A stretch of 64,000 bases of DNA from assembly GCF_008122205.1 (NCBI RefSeq), contig NZ_PHNJ01000007.1, positions 124,001-188,000 on the forward strand. Reading direction: 5' to 3'. The stretch is from Natronococcus pandeyae (GTDB lineage: Archaea > Halobacteriota > Halobacteria > Halobacteriales > Natrialbaceae). Below are positions 43,170 to 52,509 of the stretch, one piece after another. The stretch's first letter is position 1. Every line of letters starts with the position of its first letter. The position numbers and the translations under genes were made by a program. Under the pieces are notes generated by a model that was not told where the DNA came from, ran no database searches, and saw only the letters and a program-made list of their open reading frames with translations.

Positions 43170-44882
43170 TCAGGGGCGATCGATCACGCCGCGGTGCTCC
43201 CGGTCCGCGACGTCCGCGAGCCACTCGAGACACTCCTCGTACGCCGCGACCGTTTCGGGGTACACCGCTTCTCCCGAGTCGGACAGGGATCGAAGCGTCT
43301 CGAGCGCGTCTTTGTAGTCGTCTCGAGCCTCGCTTGGAGTCCGGTCGCCGAGCGATCGGTGCGCGTGGGCCGGCGGCGACGGGACGTTCTCCCCCTCCGT
43401 CGGGAGGATGGTACCGCCGAGTTCGCGGTAGACGTCGAACCCTTCGGGAACGAACGGGCCGAGCGCGTGCCGGGTCAGGGCCGTCGAGAACGCCGGGCGA
43501 TCCGCGATCGGATCGCCGTTCCAGAGCCGATCCGCGAAGACCGGGATCGCCGACGGCAACGCGCGCTCGAAGTACGCGCGCGTCTCCTCGGAGGAAGGCT
43601 CCCACGCCAGGAGTTCGCCGCCGATCACCTGCTCGGCTCGCGCGTCCGGAACGGACGGGCGACTGCGCGGCTCCCAGCCGAGCATGTACTCCTCCGAGAT
43701 CCAGCCGTTGACGTAGGCCGCGTAGACGTACGAGTTGACGACCTCGAACTCCTCCTCGAGGAAGCGCTCGAGGCTACAGCCCTCGACCGGGCCGCGACCC
43801 TTACCGGCGACGCGCCAGAACTGCACCAGCGCGTCCCGCGGAAGGGACGGCGAGTCCGAGATGTCGATCTGGTCGTTCCAGAGCATCATCCGGCGGTCGT
43901 GCGCCTCGAGCGTCTCGTGGACCCGGCGAACGAACCCGTAGAAGTGCTCGGCGAGCGTCTCCGACCCCTCCTCGGCCATCCGTTCCGCACAGACCGAACA
44001 CTCGTCCCACGAGTGGCCCATCGCCCACTCGTCGCCGCCGACGTGCACCGTCTCGAAGGGGAAGAGCTCGACCACCTCCTCGAGCAGCGTCTCGACGAAC
44101 TCGTCGGTCGCCGGCGTCCCGATACACAGCGTCCTGTCGCTCGGCTCGCCGTCCTCGACGGTGCACCGGAGCTCCGGGTACGTCTCGAGGACGTGGCTCG
44201 CGTGGCCCGGGGCGTCGATCTCGGGGAGGATTTCGACGCCGCGGCGGGCGGCGTACTCGACCAACTCGTCGACGTCCGCGGGGGAGTACGCCGGCCGCTC
44301 CTCGCCGTCGGGACCGCGGTTCAGTTCGGGGAAGGCCTCGGACTCCAGGGCGTAGCCCTCGTGATCGAGCAGGTGGAGGTGGAGCCGGTTCAGCTTCGCC
44401 CGCGCGGCCTGATCGATCCGCCGCTTGACGCGCTCGACCGAGAGGAAGCCCCGCGCCGGGTCAAGCATGAACCCCCGCCACCGCGTTTCCGGCCAGTCGT
44501 GGATCTCGCCGGCCGGAAACTGCCACGAGTCGTCACGGCGCTCGAGGCCACCGACGACGGTCTGGCAGCCGTGGCACAGCCCGTCGACCGTCGCCGATCG
44601 AACGACGATCCCGTCTTCGGCGGCCTCAAGGACGTACCCTTCCGGATCGTCGAACGCGTCCGAGGGGGCGTCGTCGATCGTCAGGCCGATGGTCGGCTCC
44701 TCGTCCGACTGGATCGTCCGGGCGTTCGTCTCTCGCTCGAGGAGGTCGATCAGCAGCGTTCCGGCCGGCTCTGCGTTCTCGTCGGACGTCCCGACCGTAA
44801 ACGGAGGCTCGAATCGAACCGTCTCGCCGTTCAGCTCGGCTCGACGCGGTCGGGGAACGACCCCGAGGTCACGTGCAGACAT
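43170..44882 (-). CDS. Beta-N-acetylhexosaminidase, glycoside hydrolase family 20
   Basis: The 570-aa protein starts at ATG 44882. It has an N-terminal GH20b-type domain (to about residue 140), then the catalytic TIM barrel. Visible are RGFMLDPARGFLS (substrate arginine), EIDAPGHASH, and the family signature HVGGDEWAMG with the catalytic Asp-Glu pair D284-E285. GH20 enzymes remove terminal N-acetylglucosamine or N-acetylgalactosamine by substrate-assisted catalysis. No signal peptide is present, so it should act on imported oligosaccharide. The longer upstream frame is arginine-rich and was rejected. Confidence 0.92.
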   Translation of the reverse strand: MSARDLGVVPRPRRAELNGETVRFEPPFTVGTSDENAEPAGTLLIDLLERETNARTIQSDEEPTIGLTIDDAPSDAFDDPEGYVLEAAEDGIVVRSATVDGLCHGCQTVVGGLERRDDSWQFPAGEIHDWPETRWRGFMLDPARGFLSVERVKRRIDQAARAKLNRLHLHLLDHEGYALESEAFPELNRGPDGEERPAYSPADVDELVEYAARRGVEILPEIDAPGHASHVLETYPELRCTVEDGEPSDRTLCIGTPATDEFVETLLEEVVELFPFETVHVGGDEWAMGHSWDECSVCAERMAEEGSETLAEHFYGFVRRVHETLEAHDRRMMLWNDQIDISDSPSLPRDALVQFWRVAGKGRGPVEGCSLERFLEEEFEVVNSYVYAAYVNGWISEEYMLGWEPRSRPSVPDARAEQVIGGELLAWEPSSEETRAYFERALPSAIPVFADRLWNGDPIADRPAFSTALTRHALGPFVPEGFDVYRELGGTILPTEGENVPSPPAHAHRSLGDRTPSEARDDYKDALETLRSLSDSGEAVYPETVAAYEECLEWLADVADREHRGVIDRP

Positions 44883-44976
44883 GTGGTACGTGGTGGCAAG
44901 GGAGAGCGCGGTCTTAACGATTTTCCATCGAGCGAGAACGCGGCGCGTCTCTGGCCGGCCGGCAGCCGACCGGCGT

Positions 44977-46830
44977 TTAGCGGTCGGCGACGCGATCCTC
45001 CGCAGACTTCCGGAGTGCCCGGTGGTCGGCCGTCGTCGTCGGCCGACCGTAGAGCCGCACCTCGCGGAGGGTGCCGACCAGACCGCTTCCCAGCAGGTAC
45101 GCGTCTCTCGCAAGCGTCCAGGACGCGTTCGGGCCGTCGAACGCGATCGGCCCGTCGAACGACGCCTCGTCGACGACGGAGCCGTCCACGCGTAACTGCA
45201 TCGTCCCGTCGTCGGGATCCCACGCACCTTCGACGAACCGTTCGTCGCCGGCGGCGAGCCCGTTCCACGACGCCACCGCAGTCGACGCGTCGTCGGCCAG
45301 CGAGAACTCGAGCGCGCCGGCCGTCTCCCGCGCGACGTCGAGGCGAATCCCGTCGCCGAACTGCAGGACCGTCTGCCGGCGGTCGAGGTCCCGCGTTCGG
45401 ACGAGCGCCGAGACGGAGACGCCGTCGCGAACCGCCCGTTCGTCGAACAGGTCCAGCCCGAGCGTCACGCCGGTCTCGCCGTCGCCCTCGATCCGTCCGT
45501 CGACCCCGCCGGTCGGCAGTCCGCGCAGGACGGTCTGGGAAGCGTGCATGCTCTCGTAAGAACCCTCGAGCCAGAGCACGGGACACTCGTCAGCGCCGTT
45601 CGCGGGGACGGCCGGCCGGATCGGCGTTCCGACGGGGTCGTCACACACCGTGCGAACTGACCACGACCGCCCGCCGGTATCGGTCTCGAGGCGCTCGACG
45701 GCGCGGGAGCCGTCCACCGACACGCAGGCGTAGGCGACGGTCGGGTCGTCGGGATCGAGCGCGGCGCCCGCCGAGTAGTGGCCCTCGACGCCCGCCGCCT
45801 CGACGTACCGCCCGGCGTCTCGGAGATGGTGATCGCGCCACTCTCCCGCGTCGCCGTCCCACCGCGCGTACCGATACTCGTGGGCGAGCGTCGAGGGGAA
45901 CGTCGCGTAGACGACCGCCGGCGCGCCGCGCTCGTCGACGCTCGCGTCCCAGACCCAGGCGTACTCGCCGTCGGCCGCCGCGGAGTCGTAGACGCGCTCG
46001 AGGTCGGCAACCGTTACGGGCAGTTCCGATTCGGTCGCGATCGGCTCCCCGTCAGCCGCGACGAGCGTCCCGTTCTCGAACGCGGCGTACAGGACGTGGC
46101 GCTTCGGCGCGTCCCCGCCCCGCTCGGCGTCGGTGAAGAACAGGTGGACGGTCTCCTCGGTCGCCGCGTGGACGAAGTACGTGCCGTAGTGACCCTCCGG
46201 TGCGGTCACCAGCCGCGTCTGCTCGCTCCACGAATCGCCCCTGTCGACGGAGCGACGGTAGTAGACGTGCCCGTCGCCCATGTATCCGTACGGATCGTCC
46301 GTGGCGTCGCTCGTGACCGTCCGGTCGCGGTAGAAGAGGTAGATCGGCGCCTCCGGTGTACCCTCGAGCTGAACCGGGTTCGGATAGGTGACACACGCCT
46401 GGTCGATCGTCCGGAGTGGCCCGAACGCGGAGAGATCTTCGGGCGCCGTCGAGCGACGGTAGCGGATCGAGCCGCCGTTGTGTCCCGACCAGAAGACGAG
46501 GAGCCGGCCGTCCCGCGCGACGAGCACGGCCGGGCTGGTGTGGTCGTCGGCCGAGAACGACGGCTCGAGCGTCGTCCGCTCGAACTCGCCCGAGTCGTGG
46601 TCGAAGCCGGCGATCACGATGTCGGTCCCCGTCGGCCCGCCGAGGTAGCCGACGTACGTCCGATCCCGTTCATCGGCGTACCGCACCGCGCGCGGGTTCG
46701 TGAACCAGATCCATCGCGCGTCGCGACCGTACCGACCGTGGTTCTCCCGCGGCGACTCGTCCCACACCGTTCCGCGGTGGTCCCGGACGGCCGGCCAGTA
46801 GCCGAGCAATCCGTCTCGAAGCGGCGACAT
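44977..46830 (-). CDS. BNR_4-type beta-propeller protein with LamG domain
   Basis: The 617-aa protein starts at ATG 46830. Residues about 30-430 resemble the BNR_4 propeller found in ulvan and related polysaccharide lyases: WIWFTNPRAVRY, TYVGYLGGPTG, SFSADDHTSPAVLV, FWSGHNGGSIRYRRS and VDRGDSWSEQTRL. Residues about 445-600 are a concanavalin-like LamG domain ending TLREVRLYGRP. The first 30 residues (LLGYWPAVRDHRGTVWDES) look like the first strand of a LamG fold, so the propeller may be inserted into it. No signal peptide is seen. It may be a lyase or a sugar-binding protein; activity is unproven. Confidence 0.75.
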   Translation of the reverse strand: MSPLRDGLLGYWPAVRDHRGTVWDESPRENHGRYGRDARWIWFTNPRAVRYADERDRTYVGYLGGPTGTDIVIAGFDHDSGEFERTTLEPSFSADDHTSPAVLVARDGRLLVFWSGHNGGSIRYRRSTAPEDLSAFGPLRTIDQACVTYPNPVQLEGTPEAPIYLFYRDRTVTSDATDDPYGYMGDGHVYYRRSVDRGDSWSEQTRLVTAPEGHYGTYFVHAATEETVHLFFTDAERGGDAPKRHVLYAAFENGTLVAADGEPIATESELPVTVADLERVYDSAAADGEYAWVWDASVDERGAPAVVYATFPSTLAHEYRYARWDGDAGEWRDHHLRDAGRYVEAAGVEGHYSAGAALDPDDPTVAYACVSVDGSRAVERLETDTGGRSWSVRTVCDDPVGTPIRPAVPANGADECPVLWLEGSYESMHASQTVLRGLPTGGVDGRIEGDGETGVTLGLDLFDERAVRDGVSVSALVRTRDLDRRQTVLQFGDGIRLDVARETAGALEFSLADDASTAVASWNGLAAGDERFVEGAWDPDDGTMQLRVDGSVVDEASFDGPIAFDGPNASWTLARDAYLLGSGLVGTLREVRLYGRPTTTADHRALRKSAEDRVADR

Positions 46831-46850
46831 ACAGGAAGGGGCCGGCGAAC

Positions 46851-48032
46851 CTACTTGGTCGTTTCCCCGGTCGCGGGACCCTCGAGCAGGCCGATCGCGC
46901 GCGTCGCGGCGTCGCGGACCGACGGCTCCGGATCGTCTGCCGCGAGCGACTCGAGGTCGTCGACCGCTTCCCCGCGGCCAGCGAGTCCGAGCGTCAGCGC
47001 CGCGTTCGCCCGAACCGGCGCTTGGTCGTCCTCGAGGAGGTCGTGAACCCGCGGAACCAGGTCGTCGACTGCGTCGGCATCTGCCTGCGCGGCGTACGCG
47101 AGGAGACCGACGCCGACGCCTCGGATTCCCGGATCGCGCCGCTCGAGGAACGTCTCGATCGTATCGAGGACGCCGCGGAGTTCCTCCCCGACGCGGATCG
47201 GGTACTCGTCGCCGGCGGCGTTCAGCGCGTCCGCCGCGCGCCACGGAACGGGATGTTCGGTGTCCGACGCGAGACGATCGACCAGCGACGGGACGAACGG
47301 CTCGACCGCAGCCGGATGCGTCTCGGCTACCGACTCGAGCACTTCGCACGTCCCCGCCCGGACGAGGTGGTGGTCGTCCCCGAGCAGTTCTGCGATCCGC
47401 TCCGCGCGGTCGACGACCGCTTCAGGTCGCTCGGCCGCGATCCGCGTGAGTCCGGCCATCGCCTGGACGCGAGTGGACTCTCGTCGATCGCGTTCCGGAC
47501 CGACGGCCGCCGCGGTATGGTCGTCCCGGTAGCCACCGTCTCGCGAGGGTCCTGACCCGTCTCGCGGTGGCTCCGTCGGAACGACCCGCGCGTGACAGAC
47601 GTCGATCAGGGGGTCGACCGCGTCAGTCGCCGAACCGGGGCGCTCGAGGGCGAGCGCGGACAGCGCCTGGATCGCGGCGTCGCGTCCCGGCTCCGTGGGA
47701 TCGTTCCCGATCGTCCGGAGCGCCGGGACGAGCGTCTCGAAGGACTCGGCGTCGTTCCGAATCGCTGCCCCCGCCGAAAGCGCCGCTCTGCGACGAACGT
47801 GCGGATCGTCGTCGGAAAGCAATCGCTCGAACGCGGCCACAGCGGCCGCGGATTCCCCGGGACGGCCGTCGATCGTCTCCTCGAGACACGCCATCGCGAG
47901 TTGACGCGTCTCCGGGTTGCCGAGCACGAGCAGTTCGACGACTTCCGCGATGGGAACCGCCGCGGGATCAGTGGTGGCAACGTCGCGAAGAGTCCTCGCT
48001 CGCTCGGTCGCGTCTTCTCCAGACGAGATCAT
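46851..48032 (-). CDS. HEAT-repeat protein
   Basis: The 393-aa protein starts at ATG 48032 (MISSGEDATERARTL). It consists of about eight HEAT/ARM-type helical repeats of 35-40 residues (for example DDDPHVRRRAALSAG, DDHHLVRAGTCEVLESV, DDQAPVRANAALTLG). Such proteins are scaffolds; none of the lyase-type PBS linker residues are evident. The gene precedes the propeller gene by only 20 bases on the same strand, a close link to the glycan genes that is unexpected. Confidence 0.8.
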   Translation of the reverse strand: MISSGEDATERARTLRDVATTDPAAVPIAEVVELLVLGNPETRQLAMACLEETIDGRPGESAAAVAAFERLLSDDDPHVRRRAALSAGAAIRNDAESFETLVPALRTIGNDPTEPGRDAAIQALSALALERPGSATDAVDPLIDVCHARVVPTEPPRDGSGPSRDGGYRDDHTAAAVGPERDRRESTRVQAMAGLTRIAAERPEAVVDRAERIAELLGDDHHLVRAGTCEVLESVAETHPAAVEPFVPSLVDRLASDTEHPVPWRAADALNAAGDEYPIRVGEELRGVLDTIETFLERRDPGIRGVGVGLLAYAAQADADAVDDLVPRVHDLLEDDQAPVRANAALTLGLAGRGEAVDDLESLAADDPEPSVRDAATRAIGLLEGPATGETTK

Positions 48033-48126
48033 GATATGTCGTACCAAGTTTCGATCCGCCCTTATAGTTGACGTCGCCGCGCGGTCGAACGGAGGGGGAG
48101 ACCGGTCGACGACTGTCCCGTTCTCC

Positions 48127-48138
48127 GATATTTATTTG
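48127..48138 (+). promoter_or_regulatory. TATA box of oxidoreductase (2)
   Basis: GATATTTATTTG is centred 28 bases before the GTG at 48161 and supports that start. Confidence 0.6.
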
Positions 48139-48160
48139 TCGATACGTTCGTAACCACTCT

Positions 48161-49258
48161 GTGACCGTGTCAGACTACCACGTAGCATTCATTGGAACAG
48201 GGCCGGAGCCCGACAACCCGGTATGGGGCGAAAGTGCAGCGATGGCGTACCACCACGCAGCCGCGTACGACGAGGACGATCGCTGTTCGCTCGTCGCCTG
48301 CGCCGACATCGTCGAGGAGAACGCGAGCGCGTTCGCCGACCGGAACGGCATCGATCCGTCGAACGTGTTCACCGACTACGCGGAGATGCTCCAGGAGGTC
48401 GAACCAGACATCGTCAGCGTCTGTACGCCGGTGCCGACCCACGCCGACATCGTGATCGACTGTGCGAACGCGGACGGCCTGCGAGCGATCCACTGCGAGA
48501 AGCCGATGGCCGACACCATGGCCGCCAGCCGGCGGATGATCGACGTCTGCGACGAGCGGGGCGTCCAGCTGACGTTCAACCACCAGCGACGCGTCGCGAC
48601 CCCGAGCCGGCGCGTGGCGGAACTGGTCCGAGAGGGAGCGATCGGCGACGTAACCCGCGTCGAACTCGCGACGAAGAACCTCTTCGACGCCGGCACTCAC
48701 CTCGTCGATCTCTGCAACTCGATCCTCGACGATCGTCCCGTAGCGTGGGTGATGGGACAGATCGATTACCGCGAAGAGAACGTCCGCTACGGCGTCCACA
48801 ACGAGAACCAGGCGCTCGCGCGCTGGCAGTACGAGGACGGGACGGACGCAATCATCGCGACCGGCGACGAGAACCCGCTCATCGCCTGTGACGTCCGCGT
48901 CACGGGTACCGAAGGGGAACTCGAGCTCAACCCCGACGGCGACGCCCAGCTTCGGGTGAAGACGGCCGACGCCGCGGCGTGGGACGAGATCGACACCGGC
49001 GAGCCGCTGGCCGACATCCTAGAGGCGGTCGACGACATCATCCGCGGACTCGAGACCGACGAGGAGCCGCAACTGGGAGGTCAGCGGGCGCTCCAGACGA
49101 TGGAGATCATCCTCGGCTGCTACGAGTCGGTACGCCGGCGCGAGCGCGTCGACTTCCCCCTCTCGATCGAGGACAATCCGCTCGTCTCGATGGTCGAATC
49201 GGGTGAACTTTCGCCCGAGCCGGCGCGCGACGAAGCGGCGCCGGATGCCGAAGACTAA
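48161..49258 (+). CDS. Gfo/Idh/MocA-family oxidoreductase (2)
   Basis: The 365-aa protein starts with GTG at 48161. Its Rossmann part begins AFIGTGPEPDNPVWG, with a longer loop after the glycines than usual, then VSVCTPVPTHADIV and CEKPMADT with the catalytic-region lysine. The C-terminal domain has GTHLVDLCNSIL. It would oxidise or reduce a sugar with NAD(P). It is divergent from the HEAT gene. Confidence 0.88.
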   Translation: MTVSDYHVAFIGTGPEPDNPVWGESAAMAYHHAAAYDEDDRCSLVACADIVEENASAFADRNGIDPSNVFTDYAEMLQEVEPDIVSVCTPVPTHADIVIDCANADGLRAIHCEKPMADTMAASRRMIDVCDERGVQLTFNHQRRVATPSRRVAELVREGAIGDVTRVELATKNLFDAGTHLVDLCNSILDDRPVAWVMGQIDYREENVRYGVHNENQALARWQYEDGTDAIIATGDENPLIACDVRVTGTEGELELNPDGDAQLRVKTADAAAWDEIDTGEPLADILEAVDDIIRGLETDEEPQLGGQRALQTMEIILGCYESVRRRERVDFPLSIEDNPLVSMVESGELSPEPARDEAAPDAED

Positions 49259-49466
49259 CGCTGCTAACCGTCGAAGACCGTCCTCGTGCTCGGATAGCGG
49301 TTCGACTCGGCACCCACTGCTCGAAATGCGCTCGAGCGATCGGGCGAACCCGCTAAGGATCGTCTTCCGGTAACGAAGCGTTCGTTCGATCCTCTCGACG
49401 GTCGGTTCCTAATGACACTCGTTAACAATACTATTATTAGGTACTGTACAGTTTAGATGAGTGCGC

Positions 49467-51350
49467 ATGAGAAGAGAGAATAACCGCGAAAGCGCTGGTA
49501 GTACCGATAGTTCGGCTACATCTCGGATACTCGGACGATCGACCGGTCGGCGTAGTTTCTTGAAGGGGACTGCCGCCGTCGGCATCGGAGTCGCGGCGAG
49601 TACCGTCGCGAGTGCCGATACCGACGGCGAAACCGCGGACGACGGCTGGGAGGCGACTGCAGTTACCGCCGGCGGGGGCATGGTCTCGAGTTCTCACCCG
49701 CTCGCGTCGGAGATCGGCGCGAACGTTCTCGCGGACGGCGGGAACGCGTTCGACGCCGCGGCGGCGACGCAGTTCGCGCTGGCGGTCGTCGAGCCGAACG
49801 GATCGGGGCTCGGCGGGAGCGACCTGCTGCTCGCGTACGACGCCGACGACGAGCAGTGTTACGCGGTCGACGGATTAGCCAGGAGTCCGATCGAAGCGTC
49901 ACCCGAGATCCGCTACGACGAGGACGGAGAACAGAAACCCCCCATGGAACGGTCGTACGGTGGTATCGCGGTCGGAACACCGGGAACGGTGCGAACCCTC
50001 GACGTGTTGCTCAAGCGCTGGGGTACCCGTTCGATTCGAGAGGTCGTCGGACCGGCCGCCGATCTCGCCGCAGAGGGATTCGAGGTCGATCAGCGTCTCG
50101 CAGAAACGGTCGGGTGGTCGGCATGGCGTTTCAACGACGCCGCTTCGTCCGTGTTTGCACCGGACGACGAACCGGTATCGGTCGGCGATACGCTCGTACA
50201 GGACGCGCTCGCAGAAACCCTCCGGCTGATCGAATCCGACGGAATCGATCCGTTCTACCGGGGCGAGATCGCCGACGCGATCGTCGAGTTCGTTCGGTCG
50301 GCCGGCGGCGTCATGAGCGCGTCCGACCTTCGATCGTATCGACCGACGATCGAACCCGTCCCGTCGATCACCTTCGACGAGCCTCATCCGGCCGTCGCGA
50401 GGGGCGGTGAAATCCGGGTAACCGCGACGCCCCCCTCGAGTTACGGCGTCGTCGTCCTCGGACTGTTGAAACTGATCGAGGACCTGGATATCGATCGGGA
50501 CGGTGCGAATTCGATCGAGCGCTATCACTACCTCGCCGAGGCGCGCCGGCTCGCCAGCGCACCGGTCTACGCGACGGGCGGCGACCCGGAGTTCGTCGAC
50601 GTTCCTGCGCGAGGGATGCTCGCGGACGAGTACATCGACGAGCGCCGCGACATGATCGATCCGACGGAGGCCGATTTCGACCTCGTCTTCGAACCCGGCG
50701 AGCCGTGGAGCCATCAGCCCGGACGGCCGTACGTTACCGATCCACCGGCTGGCGTCTCCCCGTCCGATTTCGCTGACACGCCCGGCGACGGTACCGACGA
50801 GGGCGAGAGCACGACTCACTTCGTGACGGCCGACAGCGAAGGGAACGTGGTCTCCTGTAGCGGAACGCTGTCCGCCAACTTCGGTACTGGCGCCGTCGTT
50901 CCGGACTACGGCTTCTTCCTGAACAACTCCGTCTCGAATATGAGTTCGGAGCCGGGACCGGACCAGATCGCGCCGCTTCGGCGCTACTCGACGAGTATGT
51001 GCCCCACGATGGCGCTCCGAGACGGGAAGCCGCTACTCGCACTCGGATCCCCCGGAGGCGGCTCGATTCCGCGGGTCGTCGCCGGCGTCCTCACGAACGT
51101 CCTCGTACATGGGATGTCGCTCGCAGAAGCGATCTCCCACCCGCGAATGTACATGTGGACGTGGGAAGCGGAGGTGGATTCCGCGGTTGTCGAAGGAATG
51201 CGATCTCGCGAACACGACGTCGACGACGATCCGACTCCACACATCGGGGACGTGCAGGCGATTCGCATCGACCAGCGACGAGAGCAACTCGTCGGCGTGG
51301 CCGATCCGCGACGGGGCGGGGCCGCTATCGGAACCGACGAGACCAGTTGA
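49467..51350 (+). CDS. Gamma-glutamyltransferase family protein with Tat signal
   Basis: The 627-aa protein starts at ATG 49467; GTG 49461 is also possible. A Tat signal (GRRSFLKGTAAVGIGVAAST) indicates export. The Ntn-hydrolase family features are clear: SSHPLASEIGANVLADGGNAFDAA, EPNGSGLGG, and the autoprocessing site ESTTHFV in which T449 would be the nucleophile of the small subunit; GSPGGGSIPRV completes the oxyanion region. Members hydrolyse gamma-glutamyl bonds or cephalosporin-like amides. In this locus it could serve nitrogen scavenging. No lipobox is seen. Confidence 0.9.
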   Translation: MRRENNRESAGSTDSSATSRILGRSTGRRSFLKGTAAVGIGVAASTVASADTDGETADDGWEATAVTAGGGMVSSSHPLASEIGANVLADGGNAFDAAAATQFALAVVEPNGSGLGGSDLLLAYDADDEQCYAVDGLARSPIEASPEIRYDEDGEQKPPMERSYGGIAVGTPGTVRTLDVLLKRWGTRSIREVVGPAADLAAEGFEVDQRLAETVGWSAWRFNDAASSVFAPDDEPVSVGDTLVQDALAETLRLIESDGIDPFYRGEIADAIVEFVRSAGGVMSASDLRSYRPTIEPVPSITFDEPHPAVARGGEIRVTATPPSSYGVVVLGLLKLIEDLDIDRDGANSIERYHYLAEARRLASAPVYATGGDPEFVDVPARGMLADEYIDERRDMIDPTEADFDLVFEPGEPWSHQPGRPYVTDPPAGVSPSDFADTPGDGTDEGESTTHFVTADSEGNVVSCSGTLSANFGTGAVVPDYGFFLNNSVSNMSSEPGPDQIAPLRRYSTSMCPTMALRDGKPLLALGSPGGGSIPRVVAGVLTNVLVHGMSLAEAISHPRMYMWTWEAEVDSAVVEGMRSREHDVDDDPTPHIGDVQAIRIDQRREQLVGVADPRRGGAAIGTDETS

Positions 51351-51459
51351 GCGTCGCGAGCGCGGTGAGTTCGGCGACAGCGTTCGAAAGCGGGCGCTCG
51401 AATCGCTGTGAAGACTGTCTGACGTATCCGGACGCGGCAGGTCTTCGTGACGTCCGCGT

Positions 51460-52353
51460 TCAGTAGTACGGCTCGTAACTGGCGACGAACGATTCGCTGT
51501 CGATTTCCGTGCGCTCGAGCGTGCTCGCGTCGGGCGTGACGGGCTCTTCGGTGTCGAAGGCAGCCTGCACGCCGACCAGCAGGATTCCCGAATCGACGAC
51601 CCGGTTTCGATCGTCGCGCTCGCCGCGGGCCGTCGCGAGGAACTCGTCGAGAAACGGCTCGTACATCCGCTCGAGTTCGTCGGTCGAACTGCCGACCTGG
51701 ACCGTCTGGGTGCGTTCGCCGACCGTCAAGAAGCCGAACGTGCCGTCGCTGTCCGGACCGTCGAACCGGAGCGTCGCCGTGGAGCCGTCCGAGAAGTCGA
51801 TCGTCGCGACTCGTCTCGGCCCGTCTTTCGGCGTGACCCGCGTCCAGTCGGCCCCCGTCAGCAGTCGAACGCTGTCGACGAGGTGGACGCCGTAGTAGAA
51901 CGAGTCGCCGTAGCCGACGGAGAACGCGGTCTCCGGCGTCGTGTCCGCGAGCGACGAGACGGAGGGATGAAAGGGAAGCGACGAACCGCCGAACAGCGGC
52001 GCGCCGCCGCGGATCGCCGCCTGCTCGATTGCGGTCACGTCGGCGACCGATCCCGCCAGCGGTTTGTCGATCATCGTCGGCACGCCCGCCTCGAGAAACG
52101 GCGTAGCGAGGCGACGATGATCGTTCCAGTCGACCGCGAGCACCATCGCCGCGTCGACGTCGTCGACCATCGCGTGCGGATCGTCGTACCGGTTCGCATC
52201 GTAGCGATCGCAGAACTCGCGCGTGTACTCCCGCTCGCGGACGTCGCCGCCGTCCCAGACGGCCGCAATCGATACGTCGGTGCGATCGTCGAGAATGCTC
52301 GCGAACGTTTCCGGGTGACTGGTGTCTAGCCCGAGTATCCCTAGCTCGATCAT
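51460..52353 (-). CDS. Gfo/Idh/MocA-family oxidoreductase (3)
   Basis: The 297-aa protein starts at ATG 52353. It has a variant nucleotide motif LGILGLDTSHPETF in place of GxGxxG, then MVLAVDWNDH and IDKPLAGS, where the usual EKP is DKP. This subgroup with GLDTSH is typical of polysaccharide-degradation loci in bacteria, as I recall. The C-terminal domain contains YYGVHLVDSVRLL. The gene is leaderless with TATA at 52377-52386. Confidence 0.85.
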   Translation of the reverse strand: MIELGILGLDTSHPETFASILDDRTDVSIAAVWDGGDVREREYTREFCDRYDANRYDDPHAMVDDVDAAMVLAVDWNDHRRLATPFLEAGVPTMIDKPLAGSVADVTAIEQAAIRGGAPLFGGSSLPFHPSVSSLADTTPETAFSVGYGDSFYYGVHLVDSVRLLTGADWTRVTPKDGPRRVATIDFSDGSTATLRFDGPDSDGTFGFLTVGERTQTVQVGSSTDELERMYEPFLDEFLATARGERDDRNRVVDSGILLVGVQAAFDTEEPVTPDASTLERTEIDSESFVASYEPYY

Positions 52354-52376
52354 TGGCAACACATCTCTTTCCGCGA

Positions 52377-52386
52377 CATATAATTC
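52377..52386 (-). promoter_or_regulatory. TATA box of oxidoreductase (3)
   Basis: AATTATATG-type sequence on the minus strand, centred 28 bases before the ATG at 52353. Confidence 0.55.
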
Positions 52387-52509
52387 TGATTACTACTCGT
52401 CGAGAGGAGTGCACCGCGCTCTCCGGCGGAATTTCGCAGATCGTACTCGAAGCTCATATCGCGACGTGATCCACAGTAAGAACGGAGCCGAGCTAAAACT
52501 ATCGGTGGG

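Noticed and set aside
43149-46136. Plus-strand open frame of about 995 codons
   Set aside because: It runs antisense across two genes with clear GH20 and BNR/LamG motifs; its second half is arginine-rich and featureless.
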